DNA from: Paraescarpia echinospica
Lineage: Eukaryota; Annelida; Polychaeta; Sabellida; Siboglinidae
Direction of reading: 5' to 3'
Assembly (NCBI GenBank): GCA_020002185.1
Contig: CM034544.1
Coordinates: forward strand, 38,344,243 to 38,408,242
DNA: 64,000 nt
Shown here: positions 35,862 through 46,744 of the stretch, piece by piece
How positions within the stretch are numbered: the stretch's first letter is position 1
How the letters are laid out: each line of letters starts with the position of its first letter
Made by a program: the position numbers and the translations under genes
Notes under the pieces: model-generated
What the model saw: only the letters and a program-made list of their open reading frames with translations
Databases searched by the model: none
Told to the model about the DNA's origin: nothing

Positions 35862-37965
35862 TAGTAGTAGTAGAGGTTGTACTTCTACTGTTGTAGTAGT
35901 TGTAGTTGTACTTCTACTGTTGTAGTAGTTGTAGTTGTACTTCTACTGTTGTAGTAGTTGTAGTTGTACATCTACTGTTGTAGTAGTTGTAGTTGTACTT
36001 CTACTGTTGTAGTAGTTGTAGTTGTACATCTACTGTTGTAGTAGTTGTAGTTGTACTTCTACTGTTGTAGTAGTTGTAGTTGTACTTCTACTGTTGTAGT
36101 AGTTGTAGTTGTACTTCTACTGTTGTAGTAGTTGTAGTTGTTCTTCTACTGTTGTAGTAGTTGTAGTTGTACTTCTACTGTTGTAGTAGTTGTAGGTGTA
36201 CTTCTACTGTTGTAGTAGTTGTAGTTGTACTTCTACTGTTGTAGTAGTTGTAGTTGTACATCTACTGTTGTAGTAGTTGTAGTTGTACTTCTACTGTTGT
36301 AGTAGTTGTAGTTGTACTTCTACTGTTGTAGTAGTTGTAGTTGTACTTCTACTGTTGTAGTAGTTGTAGTTGTACATCTACTGTTGTAGTAGTTGTAGTT
36401 GTTCTTCTACTGTTGTAGTAGTTGTAGTTGTACATCTACTGTTGTAGTAGTTGTAGCTGTTCTTCTACTGTTGTAGTAGTTGTAGTTGTACATCTACTGT
36501 TGTAGTAGATGTAGTTGTTTTTCTACTGTTGTAGTAGTTGTAGTTGTACTTCTACTGTTGTAGTAGTTGTAGTTGTACATCTACTGTTGTAGTAGTTGTA
36601 GTTGTTCTTCTACTGTTGTAGTAGTTGTAGTTGTACTTCTACTGTTGTAGTAGTTGTAGTAGTAGTAGTAGTTGTACTTCTACTGTTGTAGTAGTTGTAG
36701 TTGTACTTCTACTGTTGTAGTAGTTGTAGTTGTACTTCTACTGTTGTAGTAGTTGTAGTTGTACATCTACTGTTGTAGTAGTTGTAGTTGTTCTTCTACT
36801 GTTGTAGTAGTTGTAGTTGTACTTCTACTGTTGTAGTAGTTGTAGTTGTACTTCTACTGTTGTAGTAGTTGTAGTTGTACTTCTACTGTTGTAGTAGTTG
36901 TAGTTGTACTTCTACTGTTGTAGTAGTTGTAGTTGTACTTCTACTGTTGTAGTAGTTGTAGTTGTACTTCTACTGTTGTAGTAGTTGTAGTTGTACTTCT
37001 ACTGTTGTAGTAGTTGTAGTTGTACATCTACTGTTGTAGTAGTTGTAGTTGTACATCTACTGTTGTAGTAGTTGTAGTTGTACATCTACTGTTGTAGTAG
37101 TTGTAGTTGTACTTCTACTGTTGTAGTAGTTGTAGTTGTACTTCTACTGTTGTAGTAGTTGTAGTTGTACTTCTACTGTTGTAGTAGTTGTAGTTGTACT
37201 TCTACTGTTGTAGTAGTTGTAGTTGTACTTCTACTGTTGTAGTAGTTGTAGTTGTACTTCTACTGTTGTAGTAGTTGTAGTTGTACTTCTACTGTTGTAG
37301 TAGTTGTAGTTGTACTTCTACTGTTGTAGTAGTTGTAGTTGTACTTCTACTGTTGTAGTAGTTGTAGTTGTACTTCTACTGTTGTAGTAGTTGTAGTTGT
37401 ACTTCTACTGTTGTAGTAGTTGTAGTTGTACTTCTACTGTTGTAGTAGTTGTAGTTGTACTTCTACTGTTGTAGTAGTTGTAGTTGTACTTCTACTGTTG
37501 TAGTAGTTGTAGTTGTACTTCTACTGTTGCAGTAGTTGTTGTAGTAGTAGTGGTTGTACTTCTACTGTTGTAGTAGTTGTAGTTGTACTTCTACTGTTGT
37601 AGTAGTTGTAGTTGTACTTCTACTGTTGTAGTAGTTGTAGTTGTACTTCTACTGTTGTAGTAGTTGTAGTTGTACTTCTACTGTTGTAGTAGTTGTAGTT
37701 GTACTTCTACTGTTGTAGTAGTTGTAGTTGTACTTCTACTGTTGTAGTATTTGTAGTTGTACTTCTCCTGTTGTAGTAGTTGTAGTTGTACATCTACTGT
37801 TGTAGTAGTTGTAGTTGTACTTCTACTGTTGTAGTAGATGTAGTTGTACATCTACTGTTGTAGCAGTTGTAGTTGTACTTCTCCTGTTGTAGTAGTTGTA
37901 GTTGTACTTCTCCTGTTGTAGTAGTTGTAGTTGTACTTCTCCTGTTGTAGTAGTTGTAGTTGTAC
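35862..37965. repeat. 29-bp minisatellite, about 72 copies
   Basis: Strict 29-bp periodicity (for example CTACTGTTG at 36001, 36030 and 36059). Each unit contains CTACTGTTGTAGTAG, a 5-bp stem around a 5-nt loop, then TTGTAGTTGTAC. The main variants are ACTTC versus ACATC and TTCTTC; a late group uses CTTCTCC (37760-37945). There are insertions of extra TAG triplets near 36655 and TGCAGTAG near 37527. Units are otherwise nearly identical, indicating recent expansion or homogenisation. Confidence 0.97.
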
Positions 37966-38619
37966 CACAAACATAAGTTGCGTGTTTCCTTTATCTCCAA
38001 AATTCTAACAGATCTGTTGAGAATCGCGTGAAGATTTAGCAGTCATACACTCGTAATCGTGCATCACCGGCTATAACCCAACAAGCTGTGGTATTTGGAT
38101 AGATCCTTGGGAAGTCTTTGCGGGTGATGTATCAATGTCCCTAGTGAGCAGATTATCTTATCTTGCCCGACGTCATGGCAACAACGTCGTGAAAGTGTCA
38201 TTTGGTAAATCTGGTACACCTACCGCCCTCATTGACTACAAAGAGTGTTTGAAATGACATCATCGATCAGTGTTCAGGTCTACCTCCACAATATACCCAT
38301 CGGCACCAGAAAGTTTCTGGTACCAACAAGAGTATTGTGATACATCGGGTCACGTCTGCATACTCAACAGATAAGATAAGACAATATAATATAACACAAG
38401 ATAAGATATGATAAGATAGATTGACTGTGAATACAAAAAAAAATACTGGAATGTGTCATGAAGCACATGCCCATACCAACACACTCACAAACAGCAAATG
38501 ATCACATTGAAAATATGCTACTAATAACAACACGTTAAGTAACATAATGCACATTTAATGGTCTCTTAAAATAAATTGTTTCTTAAGGTACCTTTATCAA
38601 AATTACTATTACAGTTTAA

Positions 38620-38775
38620 GCACACACGATCGCACGTATAGATACTTATGTACACTCATGCACCCATTTACACACATGAGCACGCACCTACACACACACA
38701 CGCATGCACGTACGCACACACACACACACACGCATACACACACGCGCACACTCGCGCGCGCACTCACACAGTATG
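38620..38775. repeat. Degenerate CA-rich tract
   Basis: CACACACACGCATACACACACGCGCACACTCGCGCG-like composition; Thr-His ORFs are by-products. Confidence 0.85.
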
Positions 38776-38779
38776 CCGC

Positions 38780-39330
38780 ACGGAATCATCCCGAACCGTG
38801 ACAATATTGGCGCTTAGTCATATCACTCACGTGTTACAATTTGGATCACAATAACATACGTAAGAGAATGATACTTATTATGTATACAACTTAATTACAA
38901 CATACCTTACTGCATACATGTAGCGTACAAAGACATCAGCTAGTCTTAGACTAAACATAACTGATACACGCATTCCCTACAGCACATCTCTTACAACGAA
39001 AACTGTTTAATAGTTTCTCGTCCACCTATTTCTGATACACGTCTTGGAGGATGTCAAAGATAGGTAATTGTTGAAAATACATCCTTATTACGGTGTCATG
39101 TGTATTCATTTGTGGCTTAAATAAAATTGAAAACGGCACAATGTTGTTCCTGCCTCACATGTTTCAAACAGTCCCTTTCCCCCAAATCCAATCAGCGTAG
39201 TTTCTTTAAATGCGATGTCTGCACTACTGATGGCGTCTCGTTTTGATTTACCAAAATTACATTGCATCGCCTTTATATACGTTTTAGCCATTTCATTTTT
39301 TTATCTTTGGTCCAATATAGGACATTTTAT
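38780..39330. other. No recognisable feature
   Basis: AT-rich; the minus ORF at 39106-39291 has no motif support. Confidence 0.4.
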
Positions 39331-39333
39331 CTA

Positions 39334-40370
39334 CGAAATTGCAACATATGATCAACACATTATTGTGTTGTAAACTGCCAACCATATCATATTGTTTTAA
39401 CGTGCATTAATGGTTACAACAGAGTGCGTTCACAAGATAACAATTGGATTATGATATCTTTGAAGAAATCATCGACGGAAAAACACTTTCTACTGTCACC
39501 ACCTCCCTCCTACATATATACTGCATACCGGTGAGCAACAAATACGTTAAACAATCAATCTTAATTCCTACCTGCGTTTTTGTTATACATCGCCAGTTGT
39601 CAGACCAAAGGTTAATGATCCAAGACATCCTCTCAAGCCGCCCTGGCTTGAGAGGATGTCTTGGATCATTAACCTTTGGTCTGACAACTGGCGATGTATA
39701 ACAAAAACGCAGGTAGGAATTAAGATTTATTGTTTAACGTATTTGTTATGCATGCAAACCTAGCCCTGGCTGATCCCCTACGCGAAGTGCGGAAGTTAGT
39801 TGAGTCAAATTAGTAATTGACTTCGCCAGTCGCGACTGCATCACCAGTGAGAACAGCGCAAATACCCGCCCCAATTTGAAGACGGACAAACGACTTCTGG
39901 GAATCCCAATATATAATGACCCGTTCGCCTATTAGCGCGAGCAGTTTAGCGATATTGTGTATTCGAATAATTGCTTCTACTTCCTAAACATTGCATGTAA
40001 CATGAGCCACGGTTCGTTGAAATTAGTTTAATTATGACCACCCATCATCGCGCGCCAGGGGTCGCTGCTGCTGATTACGTCAGTCCCAGCCAACAGTACC
40101 CCTGGCTGATCGCTTTGCAAAACTCTGAATTGAAGTTCAGGCTGTCAAATCGCTCACTGGATCAGTAGATCTACTCAGGTCAGGTGGTCGTAATAAAACT
40201 AATTTCAACCAACCGTGGCTCATGTTACTGCAATGTTTAGGAAGTAGAAGCAATTATTCGAATACACAATATCGCTCAGCTGCTCGAAATTGCAACATAT
40301 GATCAACACATTATTGTGTTTTAACCTGCCAACCATATCATATTGTTTTAACGTGCATTAATGATTACAA
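39334..40370. repeat. Composite insertion between 85-bp direct repeats
   Basis: Bases 39334-39418 and 40285-40370 are direct repeats (CGAAATTGCAACATATGATC, then ACCATATCATATTGTTTTAA, ACGTGCATTAAT) with few differences. Between them lie the R-E palindrome (39490-39747) and a second inverted repeat (39937-40042 against 40183-40286) around a spacer with GGGGTCGCTGCTGCTGAT. The right arm of the second inverted repeat ends exactly where the right direct repeat begins. Confidence 0.8.
39537..39747. repeat. Near-perfect 211-bp palindrome
   Basis: Centre at 39642 with a 5-nt loop (GCCCT) between CTCAAGCC and GGCTTGAG. The arms match over about 103 bp with one visible mismatch. The left arm continues outward into R-E sequence shared with 32447-32535, and the right does not, so the right arm is the inverted addition. 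Confidence 0.95.
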
Positions 40371-40425
40371 TATATTAATACATTCTTAAAACTACTTTAA
40401 ATACATTAATTTATTACTTACTTAC

Positions 40426-42040
40426 TTACTGTTCCCGTAACCCGCCTGGGTCATAGGGGAGCTGCATTGCTGAATGTTTCACCAGTCGATGCCAGTCTTC
40501 GCGGTTGTGTGCTAATGTCTGAGTTTCTGCAAAGGTCTTCCCAGTCCATTCTGCAATGATGTCTGACCTTCTCTTCCTCTGTCTTCTCTGTCTTCTTTTC
40601 CCCGGCACTGTTCCTTGTAGTATTGTTTTTTGTTAGCCCGCTTGATCGTGTTACATGACCATACCATATCAGTTTCCTTATTTTTTCCTGTGGTCAGCAG
40701 GTCTTCATAATGTCCCACATGTTCCATATCTAGCTGATGTTTCGTCCAGTCGGATCACAAGGGTAGCAAATTCCTCTTCACTTCCAGCCAACCCGTCGAT
40801 GTCATCAGCGAACCGTAGGTTGGTGATGATGCGTCCTCCAATGTTGACTGTGTGATCTTCCAGGGCATCTGTCATTATTCGTTCCAGGAATACGTTGAAT
40901 AATGTAGGTGACAAGAGGCATCCTTGACAGACTCCGACTGATGTGTGGAACCATTCACCTACAGCGCCTTGCACCAGTACTGCGCTGATAGCTTTATCGT
41001 ATAGCTGTTCGATGGTGTGTATTAGTTTTCGTCCAATATTGTAGTTCTTCATTGTTGCCCATAGTGCGGCATTCCACACCCTGTCAGATGCCTTCTTGAA
41101 ATAAATGAAGAAATGGAATAGTTCCCGTTGATGTTGCATGTATTTCTCACCCAAAACTCGAAGATTGAATATTTGTTCCGTGGTGCTTCTTCACTGCGAA
41201 AGCCCGCCTGTTCTTCGGCGATGATCTCTTCAACTTGTGGTTTAAATCTGTTCAAGATGACTCTCAGCATCACTTTGCTCGCATAGCTAATGAGGCTGAT
41301 GGTTCGGTAGTTTTGACATTGTTGTAGGTTGGCTTTCTTAGGGAGAGTAATTATTAGTGATTGAGTCCATGTTGTTGGCCAGTCTCCAGTATGCCAGATT
41401 TTGTTGCAGATTTTGGTGAGGATGTCTATCACCGTTTCTTCTCCGTTCATTATCAGTTCTGTTGAGATGTTGTCAAATCCAGCAGCTTTTCTCTTCTTCA
41501 GTGATCTTACAGCTATCTCCACTTCTTCACGTAAAATTGGAAAGTCGTCCTCATTTGATGATTCTTGGTTGGCTAGAACACTTGGATCTCCGTTGGTCTG
41601 GACGTTGTACAACTTCGAACAGTATTCTGTCCATCTGTTGATAATGGTTTTTTCTTCGGTGAGGCATTTCCATTCTTTGCCTTGAATTGTGTTGACTTTC
41701 TCCTGCCTTTGCTTTGTCATTTCTCTCACGACTTGGTATGCTCTTTTGCTGATGTTGTTGTTGAGACAGTGTTCAATTTCCGTGCACTGTTCTTCAATCC
41801 ATTTTTCTTTGGCTTGTTTCATTCCCTTTCTGATCTTCTTGTTGATGTCATTGTACTTTGCCTCTCCTTTTTCCATGTGCTTGTCTTTCTTGAAATCTCT
41901 CCTAGTGTCACACATTTCCAGAATTTCTTCTGTGATCCTGAGTTTGGCTTTTCGGCGGTGTTTCCCTATGATGTCATTAGCTGTTTCTGTCATCAGTGCA
42001 TTAAAGTTTGTAGTTATCGCTTCTAGTAGCGTTTACGCTG
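40426..42040 (-). pseudogene. RTE-like LINE ORF2, 5'-truncated and frameshifted
   Basis: Minus frame 41993-41049: linker, then LKKRKAAGFDNISTELIM, WTQSLIITLPKKANLQQCQN, YRTISLISYASKVMLRVILN and EEIIAEEQAGFR (RT fingers). A frameshift near 41150 leads to frame 41154-40705: YFKKASDRVW (palm A, Asp replaced by Tyr-Phe context), VGVCQGCLLSPTLFN (palm B) and LRFADDIDGLAG (palm C, FADD intact). After a deletion the C-terminal end MPGKRRQRRQRKRRSDIIAE...LPYDPGGLREQ closes at 40426. No endonuclease is present. The block style is that of RTE-type elements often labelled endonuclease-reverse transcriptase. Its 5' end abuts the duplicated tail of the polymerase pseudogene, so it probably inserted there. 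Confidence 0.85.
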
Positions 42041-42130
42041 TCTTTGAACGTATCGAGTGCATTTAATCGACGAGTTCGACACCACGTCCCTATGTTATAT
42101 TAGCGAGGAAGTCCGCAGCATCGTCAGTAG
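42041..42130 (-). repeat. Degraded duplicate of the polymerase pseudogene tail
   Basis: On the minus strand, CGATGCTGCGGACTTCCTCG, then ATAACATAGGGACGTGGTG and CGATACGTTCAAAGAC repeat words of 42165-42300 with small deletions. It separates the RTE-like LINE from the longer copy. Confidence 0.75.
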
Positions 42131-44235
42131 TTATCGTAGTACGTTAGACCCGGTACGCTGAAGGCGTCTTTGAACGTATCGATGCGGCGCTGTTGGTAGA
42201 AGGAGAACTGTTTGTCGACGGCCTCCAAGAACGGCACCACGTCCCTGTTGTTATACCAGACGAGGAAGTTCCGCAGCATCGTCATCCCTTCGTCGCGCCA
42301 TACCTTCACGCAACCCTCGTACGCCGCGTCGGAAATCCCTTCGCGTTTTAGGTGGCTGTAGAAAGTTAGACACGTGAAGTTGTTCTGACGTTTGATCGTA
42401 AAGGCCGACGAAATGTTCTGTCCTTCGGTGGTCATGAACAGGAGAGTGAGATACTTTTATTTTTGACGACGTTCAAGTCGTACTTACCCTAGTTGAAACC
42501 GAGGACGGGGAGCTGGCGTAGATGCGTCCACAGGCGGTCGGCGAGTACGGTGTACGGGTTCTTATCCGACGCCTCCTCCTCCGTCTCTCGACACTGGGCT
42601 CGCCATTCATAGTCGAGCGCGGCAATCGCTTCGAAGGTCGAGTCGTACAACGGTCGCAGAGCCGCGCATGCCGCTTCGCTCACGGCTTCCAGGGCGACGA
42701 CCAGGCGCTTAGTGAACTCGTTCGAATTCCCGGTCGTGACGAAGCATTGCGCCGTCTCATGGCCTGGGAAGTTCAAGGCGATACTTACGCTGAGAAACTC
42801 TTGTCGGGCTATTCACCGGCATTTGTCGATGTCCGCCGGCAAGTCACGAATGTCGAAGTAGCACTCGAAGTCGAACGTCGCCCTGTACGTGTAGTAGCGC
42901 AGAGGTTCGTCCACGTAGATACCCTCATCCTGCAACCGTTGAAACACGGACGGCGTCGGGTGGTAGACACCGCCGGGGAAGACGTGGCGAAAGCAACCCT
43001 CGGACGTCGCTTCGTGACGCTGTAAATCAAAGGCCCTTCGCCACAGCGATTGACCGCACTTACTGCAGAGGTACGTGTGATAGAACAGCGAGACATCGCA
43101 TATATACGAATAGTGCGTTTCGTACAAATTTACGTTGATGGTAGTGGGGTGCCGGTAGAGGGAAAGGCGGGTCAAGTCGGCGCACGTTTTCCCGGGCTCC
43201 TCCTCCGTCAGTCGTTGGTTTTAAAGACCGTCTCCACCCGGTCGAGATAGTTCAGAGGAACGCCGGTGAACGCGTAGGGACTCACCCATGTGGTGCTGTA
43301 GTCGGCGTAGAGTTGGGGCCTTCAAATTGCTAGCGCCTCGATGAAACGCCAGACAGAGGAAGAGGCACAAATTATCAGTGTAGGGTCTATTGTGTCAATA
43401 TTTCACTAGACTGATGAACACCTTGTTGGTGCTCAGGTAGTCGGGGAGTTGCACGTCAAGACAGCCGATAGGATGGTGGATGATGGCGTTGAGGAAGTAG
43501 GTAAAGTTAGTCACCAATTCGGCAGTCCACTCCGAGTCGGGTCTCTGCGATATAACGTACTGAAGAACGTTGGGTTGTTGGAAGGCTTCGAGGAAGCGTT
43601 CGAACGACGAGGCGTCGTTGATGAGAGCGGGCGATTCGAGGTAGCGACCGCAGCAGTTACACGACGATTGAAAGTACCTGTAACGACCCGTCTCCTTGTG
43701 TCGAAGAATAAACCCAAAACTTAGGTTGATTTTTAACGCTCGAGTCTGCTCCTCGGACATTAGTTTTAGTCGGGGGTCGAGCGCGCCCGTGTCCAAACCG
43801 GTCAGTTGATAGTTATATATCGACTGTACAGTACCGCGCGATGTAGACGTGCGTATACTCGACCAATGCTCGTGAACGATACGCCGTAGGCCGTCCGACA
43901 CAACATCGTTGTCGGCATCCGCGACGTCTAACGAAGCCTCGTCGTCGTCGTCGTCGACGGGGGGGTGGTGGTGGTGGTGATGTCCTTTTTTTCACCGCAG
44001 TACTTCGAGTTTCCCAAAAGTTTCAACATATTATAACATTAAACAAAAGATTTACCGTATTTCGGACATTTGCAGGCATCCCCAGTGTCTCTACCGCATT
44101 TCTTTAAATGTTTCGTTACGCCGCTACGAAAGGCGTACTTCCGATCGCAATTCGGGCATTGGTGCCGCGGCTTATTTTTACACGAGTGCCCCTCCAAACA
44201 ATCGAAGGCGCGACCGCATACGGGACAAACAGGCA
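42124..44235 (-). pseudogene. Decayed Polinton-type protein-primed DNA polymerase B with N-terminal zinc fingers
   Basis: Blocks run 5' to 3' on the minus strand. 44235-44039 is a small zinc-finger segment starting CPVCGRAF and CPNCDRKY; in a third finger the second Cys is Tyr (CPKYGKSF). 43960-43395 holds an acidic stretch, then FGFILRHKETGRYRYFQS and IGCLDVQLPDYLS. Near 43370-43330 is NLCLFLCLAFHRG. 43175-42813 has a C2H2-like SKCGQSLWRRAFDLQRHE, then FPGGVYH and ATFDFECYFD, the exonuclease-I-like motif. 42776-42489 ends LRQLPVLGFN. 42435-42124 holds FLVWYNNRDVVPFLEAVD and SVPGLT. These blocks and their order match polymerases of Polinton/Maverick or adintovirus-like elements. Frame changes near 43320, 43210 and 42470, plus loss of everything after SVPGLT (the polymerase palm), show it is broken. 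Some gaps could be old introns. Confidence 0.75.
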
Positions 44236-44309
44236 TCGTTGGTAGGTAGGTCTCTGCGGCGCGCGTCCGTCCTAGTCGTCTGCCGGTAGGTGGTAGCAGC
44301 ACCACCGAC

Positions 44310-44820
44310 TGCGGAGTGTAGGCGCGTCCGTCCTAGTCAAATCCGAAACGATATTAAGTACGGCTTAGCCCCGACACCGCCTATAAACAAATGGTAGGAA
44401 TCGCAACCTTTAGGTGGCTACGGCGAAAAATATCGACTACGATTTGGAAACTAATTAAACGAACGCTAACCATCGATTATCGAAGTTATTAAACAACGTA
44501 GAGGCTTTGTTTCCGCTACAAGAGGAGTGTTTTATTAATAATGACTGGCTGTGACCTAGTTACACGGCTCGCTGTAGCTGTCGGGTTCGAAGTACGCTGG
44601 ACGTGAGGCGGAACGGTGGTGCTAGGGATAACAAATCATACAGGGAAAAACAAGCGTTTTATTTTCTCTCTAGCTAGACAGGGATTGTCTGCTTGTTTCA
44701 TTGGGATATGGGAAAGGGTGTTTGTTTGTTTGTTTTCATTGACAAGATTGATCATACGTTTTCAACATTTTACTAAGCATCGTAGAAAGCGTGATACACC
44801 AACGACTATAACAATGCTAC
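44310..44820. other. Upstream flank of the polymerase relic, no gene
   Basis: No open frame with motif support. The GC-richer composition continues. Confidence 0.35.
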
Positions 44821-44822
44821 AT

Positions 44823-45070
44823 GATTCGTAAGGCTCTATGCCACCTAAAGATAATACAAGGACTAAACTAAAGTTCGATATTGCGCGGTATTCGCCCTCA
44901 TGTTGGCTGCGATTAATGTTCGTAAACAAGGCAGATGCGACTAGTGTGATTCGTAAAGCTTTATGCCACCTGCAGAGAATACGAGGATTACATTTAAGTT
45001 CGATATAGCGCGGTATTCGCCCGCGTGTTGGCTGCTACTAATGTTCGTAAACAAGGCAGATGCGACTAAT
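44823..45070. repeat. Two-copy tandem duplication, 126-bp period
   Basis: GATTCGTAAGGCTCTATGCC at 44823 and its variant at 44949 start two similar units. They share GCGCGGTATTCGCCC and ATGTTCGTAAACAAGGCAGA. Confidence 0.85.
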
Positions 45071-45823
45071 GTTTGGGTCCCGAGAGAGAACCAGGTAGTC
45101 CTCCAACGCGGACTCCAGTATCGCATTATCGAAGCAGGAAATCCAGTCGGTGCCTAACAGCCAGTCAGCCAACTTTTTCACGAGGGCCCTTTCCGAGTGT
45201 CGATCCGGACAGGGCGCGCATTGGTCTTCTAGCACGAGTAGCAATCTCGCGGCGCACGGCAAGAGCGATTGAAGCAGATACGAATCGAGCACGGACTGAA
45301 CAAACTGATTAGAAAATAGTTTTTCGGTTTAGCTTCTACGTCATGGGATAAGCACATTGTGCTGGCCCTGGATCGCTTTACGCTTACACTGAGAACAGCC
45401 AGCGCACGTACATTTTGTTCTCCACGCAATTGTTTCGATCCTGACAGGTGTAGATATCTTATACAACCCGTCGTCCGCCTCTATGAGTTCTTTCAAACTC
45501 ACCAAGGATGGGTCGTAGAGCGCCGACGACGCGGCATCGGCAGGCACCTCCTGTTCGGTGTCGACGGTGACCGGCGGCGGTATCGTTGCATCAACGGGAG
45601 CGGCGTCGACATCGACTACAGCGGTTGCAGACGGTAGTGCGCCGTCGGCTAGAGCTGACGGCACGGCGGCAGCGACAGCGGGTACCGGCGACGACGACGA
45701 CGCAGTAGCAGCAGCAGTGGGGACGTCTGACGTAGAAGGCTTCGGTTCTCTAGCCGTCGTAATCATCTTCTTTTTGTTCTTCAACATAGCAGCGAGTACG
45801 CCTTGTTCCCCTTGAACCGGCAT
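45038..45823 (-). CDS. Unrecognised reading frames, Ala/Pro/Ser-rich N-part and Leu-rich C-part
   Basis: Minus frame 45823-45341 begins MPVQGEQGVLAAMLKNKKKM. It continues through a low-complexity Ala/Ser/Pro/Val stretch (about residues 30-100), then SLKELIEADDGLYKIST and a CTCAGCSQCKRK cluster that could bind a metal. It stops at 45341. A second open segment, 45310-45038, starts after a good acceptor (TTTTCTAATCAG) with SVLDSYLLQSLLPCAARLLL and LVKKLADWLLGTDWISCFD. A donor-like CAGT|GTAAGC lies in the first segment, but its phase does not match this acceptor, so the joining is unresolved. GC content resembles the adjacent polymerase relic; it may belong to the same element. No family was recognised. 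Confidence 0.4.
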
Positions 45824-46310
45824 GATGACAGCGATGGTCTGTAAAGGCGAAGAAAACTAAAATGACGTTAACACACCTAGAATAAATGAAAAACAGAGGC
45901 ATTCTTGGCCGCTCTCTTTATACTAGCATAGTGAATAGGCTCCGTGCGCTCGAATACGTATACCACAATACAGCCGTGTCTGGGAAGGTTATTGAAAATA
46001 CAAGAAAGCATTCGGTCATGTTAGTGCACAAGTTTTGCATCGCTTTTATAGAGCGTTATTTTCAAATATAAGATTCTCTAGTCCTTACTTCATATTATCG
46101 ACCGTTTATTTTACGCGGTTAGGGTTTTATTAAGGATTTAGAAAATTACGCAACCGGTTGGTAAAGGTGCTTACGTAATGGCCTACGTGTCAAACGGCAG
46201 GTGCTCATAGGACCTACAGCGAGCGTCGTAAACAACAACCGTCATTCCGTTAAACAATAATCAAGCGTACAGACGTCCCGCACGACGATGCGAAACTACA
46301 CATAACAAGA

Positions 46311-46744
46311 ATGAGCCGCGACTTCGATCATCGGTATGTTACACCTACAATAACTTTCCTTTTAACATTCACTCGATACTAACTAAATTTTTCATGTTTA
46401 CAAATTCTACTATTTTCTCTTCTAATAACGTTTTTCACTTTTGTCTATATGTTTACAGATTCGAGTATTTAAAATACGACAATAAATTACCCATCAATTG
46501 GATTGGGTTTACCCCATTACTCCTGGCGCACGAGGATTGGTCTTGCTCACCGCTGGCTCTTTCACCGCAGCCGCTTGGCCGAGCGTCAACGCCCGCGGTG
46601 GGCGCACAGCAGCCGCTTGTTCGGGGCCGTGGGCGGTTTTCACGGCCGTCACCACCCACTGTTGGCCGACGGAGCGCGCCGCAGCCGCTTGGCCGAGCGT
46701 CACCACCACCACCACCCGCTGTGTACCCACCGCTTGGTAGGTGA
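46311..46744 (+). CDS. Small proline-rich two-exon gene of unknown function
   Basis: Exon 1, 46311-46333 (MSRDFDH plus two bases), ends CATCG|GTATGT. Exon 2 starts at 46459 after a pyrimidine-rich tract and GTTTACAG, and runs to a TGA at 46744, giving 102 residues. The phase-2 join is consistent. The first 35 residues look globular (FEYLKYDNKLPINWIGF); the rest is Pro/Arg/Ser-rich with the octamer PQPLGRAS twice. The stop overlaps a donor-like G|GTAGGT, so a third exon is possible. AATAAA at 47100 and 47138 could be poly(A) signals. The second exon is also open in other frames because it is GC-rich, which lowers certainty. No family recognised. Confidence 0.45.

Larger units (their letters stand above)
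35262..38400. repeat. Dispersed repeat family R-D, copy 2, with expanded arrays
   Basis: The ends (35265-35350 and 38050-38400) match blocks of 1-650 in the same order. Where copy 1 has 34 bp of triplets, this copy has a triplet region (35361-35850) and a 29-bp array (35862-37965). The comparison places the expansion inside a pre-existing repeat rather than between unrelated sequences. Confidence 0.6.

Noticed and set aside
35862..37965. Regular 29-bp array considered as a CRISPR-like array
   Set aside because: Units are contiguous without unique spacers, and the genome is eukaryotic; it is a minisatellite.
43813..43995. Pro/Arg-rich minus ORF over the acidic stretch
   Set aside because: Frame-shifted reading of the Asp-rich segment of the polymerase relic.
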